NCBI GenBank assembly: GCA_937974825.1
Contig: CALJVD010000177.1
Location: forward strand, 1 to 8,304
From: an uncultured Oceanospirillaceae bacterium
GTDB lineage: Bacteria; Pseudomonadota; Gammaproteobacteria; Pseudomonadales; Oceanobacteraceae
Direction: 5' to 3'
Length of the DNA stretch: 8,304 nucleotides
Position numbers and translations under genes: made by a program. Under the pieces are notes generated by a model. The model had not been told where the DNA came from, made no database searches, and saw nothing but the letters and a program-made list of their open reading frames with translations. Shown here one piece after another: positions 1 through 5,380 of this stretch (its first letter is position 1; every line of letters starts with the position of its first letter).

Positions 1-275
1 AAGCCGCCTCCACCGAAGCCGCCTCCGCCAAAACCACCGCCCGCTTGTCCATCGACACCGGCGTGACCAAATTGGTCATAGGCTTGACGCTTTTGTTCGT
101 CGCCTAATACTTCATAGGCTTCTGTCGCTTCTTTAAACTTTTCTTCTGCGTCTTTATCGTCTGGTCTACGGTCTGGGTGATACTTCATCGCAAGCTTGCG
201 ATAAGCACGCTTCAGCTCTTTGCTGTCAGCATCTCGGCTGACACCCAATACTTCGTAATAATCTCTCTTAGACAT
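1..275 (-). CDS. dnaJ: Chaperone protein DnaJ (Hsp40), N-terminal part, cut by window edge
   Basis: This is the co-chaperone that delivers unfolded clients to DnaK and stimulates its ATPase in the cytoplasm. I translated 91 codons from the ATG at 275-273; the rest lies beyond the left edge. Residues 1-70 are a J-domain starting MSKRDYYEVLGV, with the catalytic HPD at residues 33-35. From about residue 76 a Gly/Phe-rich linker begins (GGGFGGGGFGGGG), as in type I/II DnaJ proteins. The zinc-finger and substrate domains are not visible. The Asn usual after HPDR is Arg here (HPDRRP). The start is supported by a good ribosome site, AGGTG at 280-284, four bases before ATG. It follows dnaK by 95 bp on the same strand, so it is probably read through from the dnaK promoter past an intergenic hairpin. 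Identification is firm. Confidence 0.97.
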   Translation of the reverse strand, partial: MSKRDYYEVLGVSRDADSKELKRAYRKLAMKYHPDRRPDDKDAEEKFKEATEAYEVLGDEQKRQAYDQFGHAGVDGQAGGGFGGGGFGGGG

Positions 276-294
276 AGTTCACCTTTGGAACTGA

Positions 295-323
295 AATTAA
301 AACGCGGCAAACAAGTGCCGCGT
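295..323 (-). terminator. Hairpin between dnaK and dnaJ, possible attenuator
   Basis: A perfect 8-bp inverted repeat (ACGCGGCA at 302-309, TGCCGCGT at 316-323) encloses a 6-nt loop. On the minus strand the stem is followed by TTTTAATTT. It is GC-rich and sits 47 nt after the dnaK stop and 26 nt before the dnaJ start. This fits a partial terminator or mRNA-stabilising hairpin that would let more DnaK than DnaJ be made. The U-run is short and interrupted, so full termination is unlikely. Confidence 0.6.
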
Positions 324-370
324 GTACTTCAACTGAGGTTTAACACTCGTTATTTAAATCAGTAATCAAC

Positions 371-2278
371 TTATTTGTCTTTTACTTCTTCAAATTCTGC
401 GTCAACCACATCGTCGTCATCATTAGAACCAGACTGCTCTGCGCCAGCTTGGCCTTGCTCAGCCTGCTCTGCGTATAAACGCTGTGCTAATGAGCTAGAT
501 GCTTCAGTTAAAGCTTTTGTTTTAGCTTCAATTTCATCTTTGTCATCGTTCGGTAAGACGGCTTCTAAATCAGAGATAGCTGCTTCAATAGCGGTTTTCT
601 CATCTTCAGTTACTTTGTCTTTCGCTTCTTCAAGCGTCTTACGAGTCGCATTCACTAGGCCTTCTGCTGTATTACGTGCAGTTACTAGCTCTTCGAACTG
701 ACGGTCAGCTTCTGCGTTCGCTTCTGCATCTCGTACCATTGCTTCAATTTCTTCGTCGCTTAGACCAGAAGAAGCTTTAATAACGATCGACTGTTCTTTG
801 CCTGTTGCCTTATCTTTCGCACTAACGTTAAGAATACCGTTAGCATCAATATCAAAGGTTACTTCAATTTGTGGTGTACCACGTGGTGCCGCAGGAATGT
901 CTGTTAAGTCGAAGCGACCTAATGATTTGTTCTGCGACGCTTGTTTACGCTCACCCTGTACTACGTGAATAGTTACAGCAGTTTGGTTGTCATCAGCGGT
1001 TGAGAACACTTGCGACTTCTTAGTCGGAATAGTGGTGTTCTTATCAATCACTGGTGTTGCTACGCCACCCATGGTTTCGATACCTAGAGATAGCGGTGTA
1101 ACGTCTAGTAGTAAAACGTCTTTTACATCACCAGAAAGTACCGCACCCTGAATAGCTGCACCTACGGCTACTGCTTCGTCTGGGTTCACGTCTTTACGTG
1201 GTTCTTTGCCAAAGAATTCAGACACTTTTTGCTGAACGAGTGGCATACGAATCTGACCACCTACTAAAATCACCTCATCAACTTCAGAAGCACTTAGGCC
1301 TGCATCTTTTAATGCAACACGGCAAGGTTCAAGTGAACGCTCTACTAGATCCGCAACTAACGATTCTAGTTTTGCACGAGTGATCTTAACGTTTAAGTGC
1401 TTAGGACCAGTAGCGTCTGCTGTAATGTACGGCAAGTTAACATCTGTTTGCTGGCTAGTAGAAAGCTCAACCTTAGCTTTTTCAGCTGCTTCTTTTAAAC
1501 GCTGTAACGCTAATGGATCGTTTTTAAGGTCGATACCATTTTCTTTCTTGAACTCTTCGGCTAAGTAATCAATTAGGCGCAAGTCAAAGTCTTCACCACC
1601 TAAGAATGTATCACCGTTAGTTGCTAGTACTTCGAACTGTTTGTCGCCATCAACATCAGCAACTTCAATGATCGAAATATCGAAAGTACCACCACCTAAG
1701 TCGTATACTGCGATAGTGCGGTCTCCGCCTTCTTTGTCCATACCATAAGCAAGGGCAGCTGCCGTTGGTTCGTTAATAATACGTTTAACGTCTAGACCAG
1801 CAATACGACCAGCATCTTTTGTTGCTTGACGCTGTGAGTCGTTAAAGTAAGCAGGTACTGTAATAACAGCTTCTGTTACTTTTTCACCTAAATAGTCTTC
1901 TGCTGTTTTCTTCATTTTCTTTAGAACTTCAGCAGAAATTTGAGGTGGTGCGTATTTTTCGTCTTTTACCTGTACCCAAGCGTCACCATTGTCGGCTTCA
2001 ACGATTTTGTAAGGAACCATTGAAATATCTTTCTGCACAACATCATCAGAAAAACGACGACCAATTAAGCGCTTAACCGCAAACAAGGTATTGTGTGGGT
2101 TAGTTACCGCTTGGCGCTTAGCAGACTGACCAACTAAAATTTCGTCATCTGTATAAGCAATGATAGAAGGGGTTGTACGATCGCCTTCAGCGTTTTCAAT
2201 TACGCGAGGCTTGTCACCATCAAGAATGGCAACACAAGAGTTTGTTGTACCTAAGTCGATACCAATTATCTTAGACAT
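371..2278 (-). CDS. dnaK: Chaperone protein DnaK (Hsp70)
   Basis: This is the ATP-driven Hsp70 chaperone of the cytoplasm, cycling with DnaJ (ATPase stimulation) and GrpE (nucleotide exchange). At 635 residues it is full length for the family. The nucleotide-binding domain covers about residues 1-383, with phosphate motif IDLGTTNS (7-14) and VYDLGGGTFDIS (191-202). The hydrophobic linker DVKDVLLLDVTP (384-395) follows, then the substrate-binding beta domain to about 505, a helical lid, and an acidic tail ending DDDVVDAEFEEVKDK. The third Hsp70 signature reads VILVGGQIRMP (336-346), with Ile where Thr or Ser is expected. The start is set by AGAGG at 2286-2290, seven bases before ATG. It has its own sigma-32-type promoter in the 129-bp gap after grpE, so it is heat-shock controlled, possibly also by read-through from grpE. 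Confidence 0.99.
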   Translation of the reverse strand: MSKIIGIDLGTTNSCVAILDGDKPRVIENAEGDRTTPSIIAYTDDEILVGQSAKRQAVTNPHNTLFAVKRLIGRRFSDDVVQKDISMVPYKIVEADNGDAWVQVKDEKYAPPQISAEVLKKMKKTAEDYLGEKVTEAVITVPAYFNDSQRQATKDAGRIAGLDVKRIINEPTAAALAYGMDKEGGDRTIAVYDLGGGTFDISIIEVADVDGDKQFEVLATNGDTFLGGEDFDLRLIDYLAEEFKKENGIDLKNDPLALQRLKEAAEKAKVELSTSQQTDVNLPYITADATGPKHLNVKITRAKLESLVADLVERSLEPCRVALKDAGLSASEVDEVILVGGQIRMPLVQQKVSEFFGKEPRKDVNPDEAVAVGAAIQGAVLSGDVKDVLLLDVTPLSLGIETMGGVATPVIDKNTTIPTKKSQVFSTADDNQTAVTIHVVQGERKQASQNKSLGRFDLTDIPAAPRGTPQIEVTFDIDANGILNVSAKDKATGKEQSIVIKASSGLSDEEIEAMVRDAEANAEADRQFEELVTARNTAEGLVNATRKTLEEAKDKVTEDEKTAIEAAISDLEAVLPNDDKDEIEAKTKALTEASSSLAQRLYAEQAEQGQAGAEQSGSNDDDDVVDAEFEEVKDK

Positions 2279-2293
2279 ATTAATTCCTCTGTA

Positions 2294-2306
2294 GCAGTTT
2301 TACTGC
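2294..2306 (-). other. Small stem-loop in the dnaK leader
   Basis: GCAGT and ACTGC (2294-2298 and 2302-2306) form a perfect 5-bp stem with a 3-nt loop, just upstream of the dnaK ribosome site (2286-2290) in the presumed mRNA leader. It does not cover the ribosome site. It might affect transcript stability or initiation, or it may be chance. Confidence 0.3.
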
Positions 2307-2328
2307 GGTCAAATTCACAAAGTGTTTG

Positions 2329-2358
2329 CTGTTGTTTTATATATGTGTCCAACAACAG
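2329..2358. repeat. 8-bp inverted repeat bracketing the dnaK -10 element
   Basis: CTGTTGTT (2329-2336) and AACAACAG (2351-2358) are exact inverted copies separated by 14 bp. The presumed sigma-32 -10 element of dnaK (2341-2348) lies inside the gap, and one arm falls about where transcription would start. This is the geometry of a repressor operator rather than an RNA hairpin. It is not the CIRCE element, and no regulator can be named. Short dyads also occur by chance in AT-rich DNA. Confidence 0.4.
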
Positions 2359-2368
2359 ATTTTTCAAG
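2341..2368 (-). promoter_or_regulatory. Sigma-32 (heat-shock) promoter of dnaK
   Basis: On the minus strand, CTTGAAA (2362-2368) exactly matches the sigma-32 -35 consensus. After 13 bases comes ACACATAT (2341-2348), a good though not perfect match to the CCCCATNT -10 form. The site lies 63-90 bases before the dnaK start. Spacing is identical to the stronger-looking grpE promoter. Confidence 0.75.
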
Positions 2369-2376
2369 TCCTTGGG

Positions 2377-2403
2377 TAAAAAAATAAACGATTAAATAAA
2401 TCG
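2377..2403 (-). terminator. Weak intrinsic terminator after grpE
   Basis: Immediately after the grpE stop, CGATT (2389-2393 on plus) and AATCG (2399-2403) form a 5-bp stem with a 5-nt loop. On the minus strand it is followed by the U-rich run TTTATTTTTTT (2378-2388). The stem is short and AT-rich, so termination is probably partial. The same A/T tract lies just upstream of the dnaK -35 element and may help recruit polymerase. Confidence 0.4.
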
Positions 2404-2407
2404 ACTA

Positions 2408-2992
2408 TTAACTTTTACTCACAACCACCATGGCAGGACGTAATAATCGTCCATTTAATGTGTACCCTTTCTGCATTACAGAAATAACTGTATTGGCAGC
2501 AACATCTGGGTTTTCAACCATTGTGATAGCTTGGTGTAATTCTGGGTTAAAGGACTCGCCTTCAGGGTTAACTACTTGAATATTAAATTTTGCTAAAGAC
2601 GCTAGCATTGCCTTAAGGGTGATTTCTACACCCTCATGTAAAGCTTTAGTTGCCTCATCTTCTGCATTGCATGCTGCAAGCGCACGCTCTAAGTTATCAA
2701 CAGTGGTTAGCATTTCTATTGAGAACTTTTCTAGTGCAAACTTATGCGCTTTTTCAACATCGGCATCTGCACGACGACGAATGTTCTGCATTTCTGCATG
2801 CGCACGTAAAACATCTTCTTTTAGCTTAGCGATTTCTGCTTCAGCTACGGACAAAGCATCTTCTTGCTCTTCAGGGGCTTCCTGGTCAGCCGCATTGTCT
2901 TGCGCAGCATCAACAGATTCATTTTCAGTTTGCTCTGCTGCCTGAGTCTCTAGCTCTTCTTGCAGCTCTTCTTGGTTTTTTTGTTCGTCCAT
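2408..2992 (-). CDS. grpE: Nucleotide exchange factor GrpE
   Basis: This is the dimeric exchange factor that releases ADP from DnaK and so resets the Hsp70 cycle. At 194 residues it is close to the 197 of E. coli GrpE. Residues 1-48 are very acidic and Gln/Glu-rich and probably disordered. About 48-100 form the long dimerising coiled coil (AEAEIAKLKEDVLRAHAEMQ and onward), followed by a helical part. From about 138 the C-terminal beta domain carries the family signatures FNPELHQAI (148-156) and GYTLNGRLLRPAMVVVS (177-193). The start ATG at 2992-2990 has a modest ribosome site, GTGAG, about eight bases upstream, which may pair with a nearby UCAC. A near-perfect sigma-32 promoter precedes it. 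It is the first gene of the grpE-dnaK-dnaJ cluster. Confidence 0.98.
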   Translation of the reverse strand: MDEQKNQEELQEELETQAAEQTENESVDAAQDNAADQEAPEEQEDALSVAEAEIAKLKEDVLRAHAEMQNIRRRADADVEKAHKFALEKFSIEMLTTVDNLERALAACNAEDEATKALHEGVEITLKAMLASLAKFNIQVVNPEGESFNPELHQAITMVENPDVAANTVISVMQKGYTLNGRLLRPAMVVVSKS

Positions 2993-3001
2993 CGTTAAAG
3001 C

Positions 3002-3017
3002 TCACTTAATTAGGTGA
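3002..3017 (-). other. Near-palindrome in the grpE leader that can mask the ribosome site
   Basis: The plus-strand sequence TCACTTAATTAGGTGA is palindromic except for one central mismatched pair. In the grpE mRNA, UCACCU, which is identical to part of the 16S rRNA anti-SD sequence, could pair through UCAC with the GUGA of the grpE ribosome site. The stem is only four pairs, so a thermosensor role is speculative. Confidence 0.3.
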
Positions 3018-3040
3018 ATTATTTACATAGCTGTTGCTGT

Positions 3041-3068
3041 ATATGGGGCATATCAAACATCTTTCAAG
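3041..3068 (-). promoter_or_regulatory. Sigma-32 (heat-shock) promoter of grpE
   Basis: On the minus strand, CTTGAAA (3062-3068), 13 bases, then CCCCATAT (3041-3048) matches the sigma-32 consensus (CTTGAAA, CCCCATNT) at every defined position. Transcription should begin near 3034, giving a leader of about 40 nt before grpE. This is the clearest promoter in the window. Confidence 0.9.
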
Positions 3069-3086
3069 CCATTAATTAAAAAAATC

Positions 3087-3115
3087 TTGACAAATTCCAC
3101 TACTGTATATAAAAA
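3087..3115 (+). promoter_or_regulatory. Sigma-70 promoter of recN
   Basis: TTGACA (3087-3092) is a perfect -35 element. The -10 is either TATAAA (3108-3113, 15-bp spacer) or TAAAAA (3110-3115, 17-bp spacer). An A/T-rich tract at 3071-3086 directly upstream resembles an UP element. The -10 lies inside the first LexA box, so bound LexA would block polymerase. Confidence 0.75.
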
Positions 3116-3120
3116 CACTG
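3101..3120 (+). promoter_or_regulatory. LexA box 1 of recN
   Basis: TACTGTATATAAAAACACTG closely matches the gammaproteobacterial LexA site. The 16-bp core at 3103-3118 agrees with CTGTATATATATACAG at 13 of 16 positions, the last base of the CAG half being C instead of G. It covers the recN -10 element, as expected for an SOS operator. Confidence 0.8.
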
Positions 3121-3133
3121 TATAGATACTCAG
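3118..3133 (+). promoter_or_regulatory. LexA box 2 of recN
   Basis: CTGTATAGATACTCAG has intact CTG and CAG ends separated by ten bases and agrees with the consensus at 13 of 16 positions. It starts on the last core base of box 1, with 15 bp between equivalent positions, and lies over the expected transcription start. Tandem LexA boxes are known for recN in E. coli, which supports tight SOS repression here. Confidence 0.75.
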
Positions 3134-3148
3134 CTATTAGGTGCCAGT

Positions 3149-4819
3149 ATGTTAACTCAGCTTTCTATCCATCAGTTTGCGCTTGTTGAACATTTAGAAC
3201 TCGACATCAAATCCGGGATGTCTGTTATTACAGGTGAAACCGGTGCAGGCAAATCCATTCTATTAGATGCTCTAGGCTTAACATTAGGAGCACGTGCAGA
3301 GTCAGATAGCATCCGCAAGGGCGCAGACAAAGCAGAGATATCAGCATCTTTTATAAGTAACGAGCAAGCGAAACTCTGGCTAGAGCAAAGAGACCTTCCG
3401 ACCGATGACACTATTATTTTGCGCAGAGTAGTCACGCAAGAAGGACGCTCGCGCGCCTACATTAATAATCGTCCGGTACCCGCAAGCGACCTAAGAGACC
3501 TAGGCCATTTTTTAATTGAAGTACATTCACAGCAGGCACACCAACGCCTATTGCATAAAGACACACCACGCCAAGTATTAGATGCATACGCAGGGCTGCA
3601 ACCACAAGCCTGGGAAGTAGCAAGCGCCTGGAGTCATTGGCAAAAGCTTAGTAAGCGCTTAAAACAATTAAAAGAAAATAGCGAAGAGAGCGAAGCCCAA
3701 AAGCAATTGCTTACTTATCAAGTCAATGAGTTACGTGAACTTGATTTGAAATCAGATGAGCTTGATGAAATAGAAATTGAGCATAAGCGTTTAACCAATG
3801 CTGAAGGCACACTGTTGAACAGCCAAAGCGCACTGGTTGCTTGTCAAGGTGACGACAGCTCAGAACAAGCTGCCAGCTACCTAACACAGATAGCTATTCA
3901 AAAACTAGAAAAGATCGATGACGACCACCCGTTACTGCAAGAGTGCCGTGATCTACTTAACCAAGCACAAATCCAACTTGATGAAGCCTGCAACTCTTTA
4001 CAAGGGTATTTGGATCAAATTGATATTAACCCACACAGGCTACATCAAATTGAAGGCAGACTAAGTGACATTTACAGCATGGCGCGTAAGCATCATATTC
4101 AACCAGAGCAACTCTACGAGCATTGGCAGACACAAGAGCAGCAACTGGCTGAGCTTAATCTACCCGATCACGATATCCAAGCATTGGAAGAACAAGAACA
4201 GAAGCTTGCTGATCAATACAACAAAGCCGCTGAACAACTTAGCAAGTTACGCCATAAAGCCGCGAAGCAACTCAACAAAGAAATTGAATCACACTTTCAT
4301 TCTTTGGCACTAGAGCAAGCTAAGTTTTTTACCGAAGTGGATACTAATATCAACAATGGCAACAAGCACGGTATTGATCAGATTGGCTTTAGCGTACAAA
4401 CCAACCCAGGCATGCCTAAAGGAGCTCTTGCTAAAGTAGCGTCTGGCGGTGAGCTTGCTCGTATTAGCTTAGCCATACAGGTAGTTACCGCCGCCAGCAG
4501 TAATGTTTCAAGTTTAATATTTGACGAAGTTGATGTGGGAATTGGCGGTGGCACAGCTGAGCGTGTTGGTAAGCTACTGCAACAGCTTGGTAAACAAGGA
4601 CAAGTACTATGTGTTACTCACCAACCACAAGTGGCAGCGCAAGCACACCAGCATTATCAAGTAAGTAAAATAAGCGGCAGCAGTGCCACACACACCAACT
4701 TACGTTTATTAAACAAACAACAAAGAGCGGAAGAAATTGCTCGCATGTTAGGAGGCGTAAGCATTACCCAACAAACCCTAGCCCATGCTGAAGAGATGCT
4801 AGCGATGGCAGCTAGCTAA
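3149..4819 (+). CDS. recN: DNA repair protein RecN
   Basis: This SMC-like ATPase acts at DNA double-strand breaks in recombinational repair and is a classic SOS gene. At 556 residues it is close to the 553 of E. coli RecN. The N-terminal head carries Walker A GETGAGKS (29-36). The middle (about 155-380) is Gln/Glu/Lys-rich and helical, consistent with the short antiparallel coiled coil. The C-terminal head carries the ABC signature ASGGELARISLAIQ (431-444), Walker B with catalytic Glu (SSLIFDEVDVG, 454-464, E460), the switch His (VTHQPQVAAQ, H491) and the conserved EEIARMLGG (528-536). AGGTG at 3139-3143, five bases before ATG, fixes the start. It is transcribed alone from a LexA-controlled promoter and ends at a strong hairpin before convergent fur. 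Confidence 0.98.
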   Translation: MLTQLSIHQFALVEHLELDIKSGMSVITGETGAGKSILLDALGLTLGARAESDSIRKGADKAEISASFISNEQAKLWLEQRDLPTDDTIILRRVVTQEGRSRAYINNRPVPASDLRDLGHFLIEVHSQQAHQRLLHKDTPRQVLDAYAGLQPQAWEVASAWSHWQKLSKRLKQLKENSEESEAQKQLLTYQVNELRELDLKSDELDEIEIEHKRLTNAEGTLLNSQSALVACQGDDSSEQAASYLTQIAIQKLEKIDDDHPLLQECRDLLNQAQIQLDEACNSLQGYLDQIDINPHRLHQIEGRLSDIYSMARKHHIQPEQLYEHWQTQEQQLAELNLPDHDIQALEEQEQKLADQYNKAAEQLSKLRHKAAKQLNKEIESHFHSLALEQAKFFTEVDTNINNGNKHGIDQIGFSVQTNPGMPKGALAKVASGGELARISLAIQVVTAASSNVSSLIFDEVDVGIGGGTAERVGKLLQQLGKQGQVLCVTHQPQVAAQAHQHYQVSKISGSSATHTNLRLLNKQQRAEEIARMLGGVSITQQTLAHAEEMLAMAAS

Positions 4820-4829
4820 TGATTCATTA

Positions 4830-4885
4830 AACAGTCGTATGTTGGGCTTACCCACCCAACATATACACTGTTACTTTTTCTTTCT
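4830..4885 (+). terminator. recN terminator, lying between convergent recN and fur
   Basis: A long stem forms from 4838-4846 with 4855-4863 (9 perfect pairs, TATGTTGGG arm, 8-nt loop). It is extended across a small internal loop by AACAGT (4830-4835) with ACTGTT (4867-4872). On the plus strand the T-rich run ACTTTTTCTTTCT follows at once, so it should terminate recN. The distal arm runs into the fur stop codon. The minus-strand side has no good T-run, so fur termination is less certain. Confidence 0.7.
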
Positions 4886-5278
4886 AACGTATAAAACCAA
4901 GCTGTGTTCAACCAACTCGTAACCGTGCGCTTCGGCAATTTCATGCTGAATGCGTTCAATATCTGCGTTAGTAAATTCAAGTACTGTTCCATCATCAACA
5001 TCGACCATATGGTCATGGTGCTCACCACGGTCGAGCTCAAACACAGAGTACCCACCATCGAAGTTATGTCGGCTCACTAAGCCAGCACTTTCAAATTGCG
5101 TTAACACTCTATAAACCGTTGCCAAACCAACATCTTCACCATTGTCGATAAGCGATTTATAAACATCCTCTGCACTTAAGTGAGCGTCGGGATTATTTTC
5201 TAAAATGCTTAGGATTTTAACTCTTGGCAACGTTACTTTTAGACCTGCTTTACGCAATTCTTTATTGTGTTCTGACAT
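4871..5278 (-). CDS. fur: Ferric uptake regulator Fur
   Basis: This is a dimeric Fe(II)-sensing repressor of iron-uptake genes. With the ATG at 5278-5276 it has 135 residues and begins MSEHNKELRKAGLKVTLPRV. The N-terminal winged helix (1-83) includes the recognition helix with ATVYR (53-57). The C-terminal dimerisation and metal domain carries HHDHM (87-91). All ligands known from P. aeruginosa Fur seem present one residue later: H33, E81, H90 and E101 for one site, and H87, D89, E108 and H125 for the other. The C-terminus LVLYVRKKK is also Pseudomonas-like. There is no cysteine at all, so the Cys4 structural zinc site of E. coli Fur is absent. A TTG at 5290 would add four residues, but GAGGG at 5284-5288 lies five bases before the ATG and fixes the start there. 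It is divergent from bamE. Confidence 0.97.
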   Translation of the reverse strand: MSEHNKELRKAGLKVTLPRVKILSILENNPDAHLSAEDVYKSLIDNGEDVGLATVYRVLTQFESAGLVSRHNFDGGYSVFELDRGEHHDHMVDVDDGTVLEFTNADIERIQHEIAEAHGYELVEHSLVLYVRKKK

Positions 5279-5294
5279 AGATTCCCTCAATTAT

Positions 5295-5322
5295 TTTACA
5301 GTAAGCAATTATCAGGTATGAT
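5295..5322 (+). promoter_or_regulatory. Sigma-70 promoter of bamE
   Basis: TTTACA (5295-5300) and TATGAT (5317-5322), each five of six matches to consensus, are separated by 16 bp. Transcription would start near 5329. An in-frame ATG at 5318 falls inside the -10 element and therefore cannot serve as the bamE start on this transcript. A poorer minus-strand -10 for fur (GATAAT, 5308-5313) lies within the spacer. Confidence 0.6.
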
Positions 5323-5380
5323 CGCAGGCCAAAGCATTAACCTAACTAAGAGATTTTATACTTTGAGCTTCATTTTACAA

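Noticed and set aside
1..48. Short tandem repeat at the left edge
   Set aside because: It is the coding sequence of the Gly/Phe-rich linker of DnaJ and needs no other explanation.
375..701. 108-codon plus-strand reading frame, rich in Ser/Ala
   Set aside because: It lies fully antisense to the dnaK 3' end, and its low-complexity composition mirrors the acidic DnaK tail codons. There is no ribosome site and no known family.
2619..2945. 108-codon plus-strand reading frame opposite grpE
   Set aside because: Antisense shadow of the biased grpE N-terminal codons (Ser/Ala repeats), with no start signal.
2993..3148. CIRCE/HrcA control of the chaperone genes
   Set aside because: No TTAGCACTC/GAGTGCTAA inverted repeat is present; control is by sigma-32-type promoters.
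4065..4313. 82-codon frame inside recN
   Set aside because: It is out of frame within the recN coiled-coil region, whose frame is intact and canonical; no ribosome site.
4816..5058. 80-codon minus-strand frame overlapping fur
   Set aside because: It is another frame of the fur gene, which is intact with all metal ligands.
5279..5290. TTG start adding four residues (MRES) to Fur
   Set aside because: The GAGGG ribosome site overlaps that TTG and is correctly placed only for the ATG at 5278.
5301..5322. Fur box (autoregulation) between fur and bamE
   Set aside because: One half resembles TGATAAT, but the second half of the 7-1-7 pattern matches poorly, so Fur binding is not supported by sequence.
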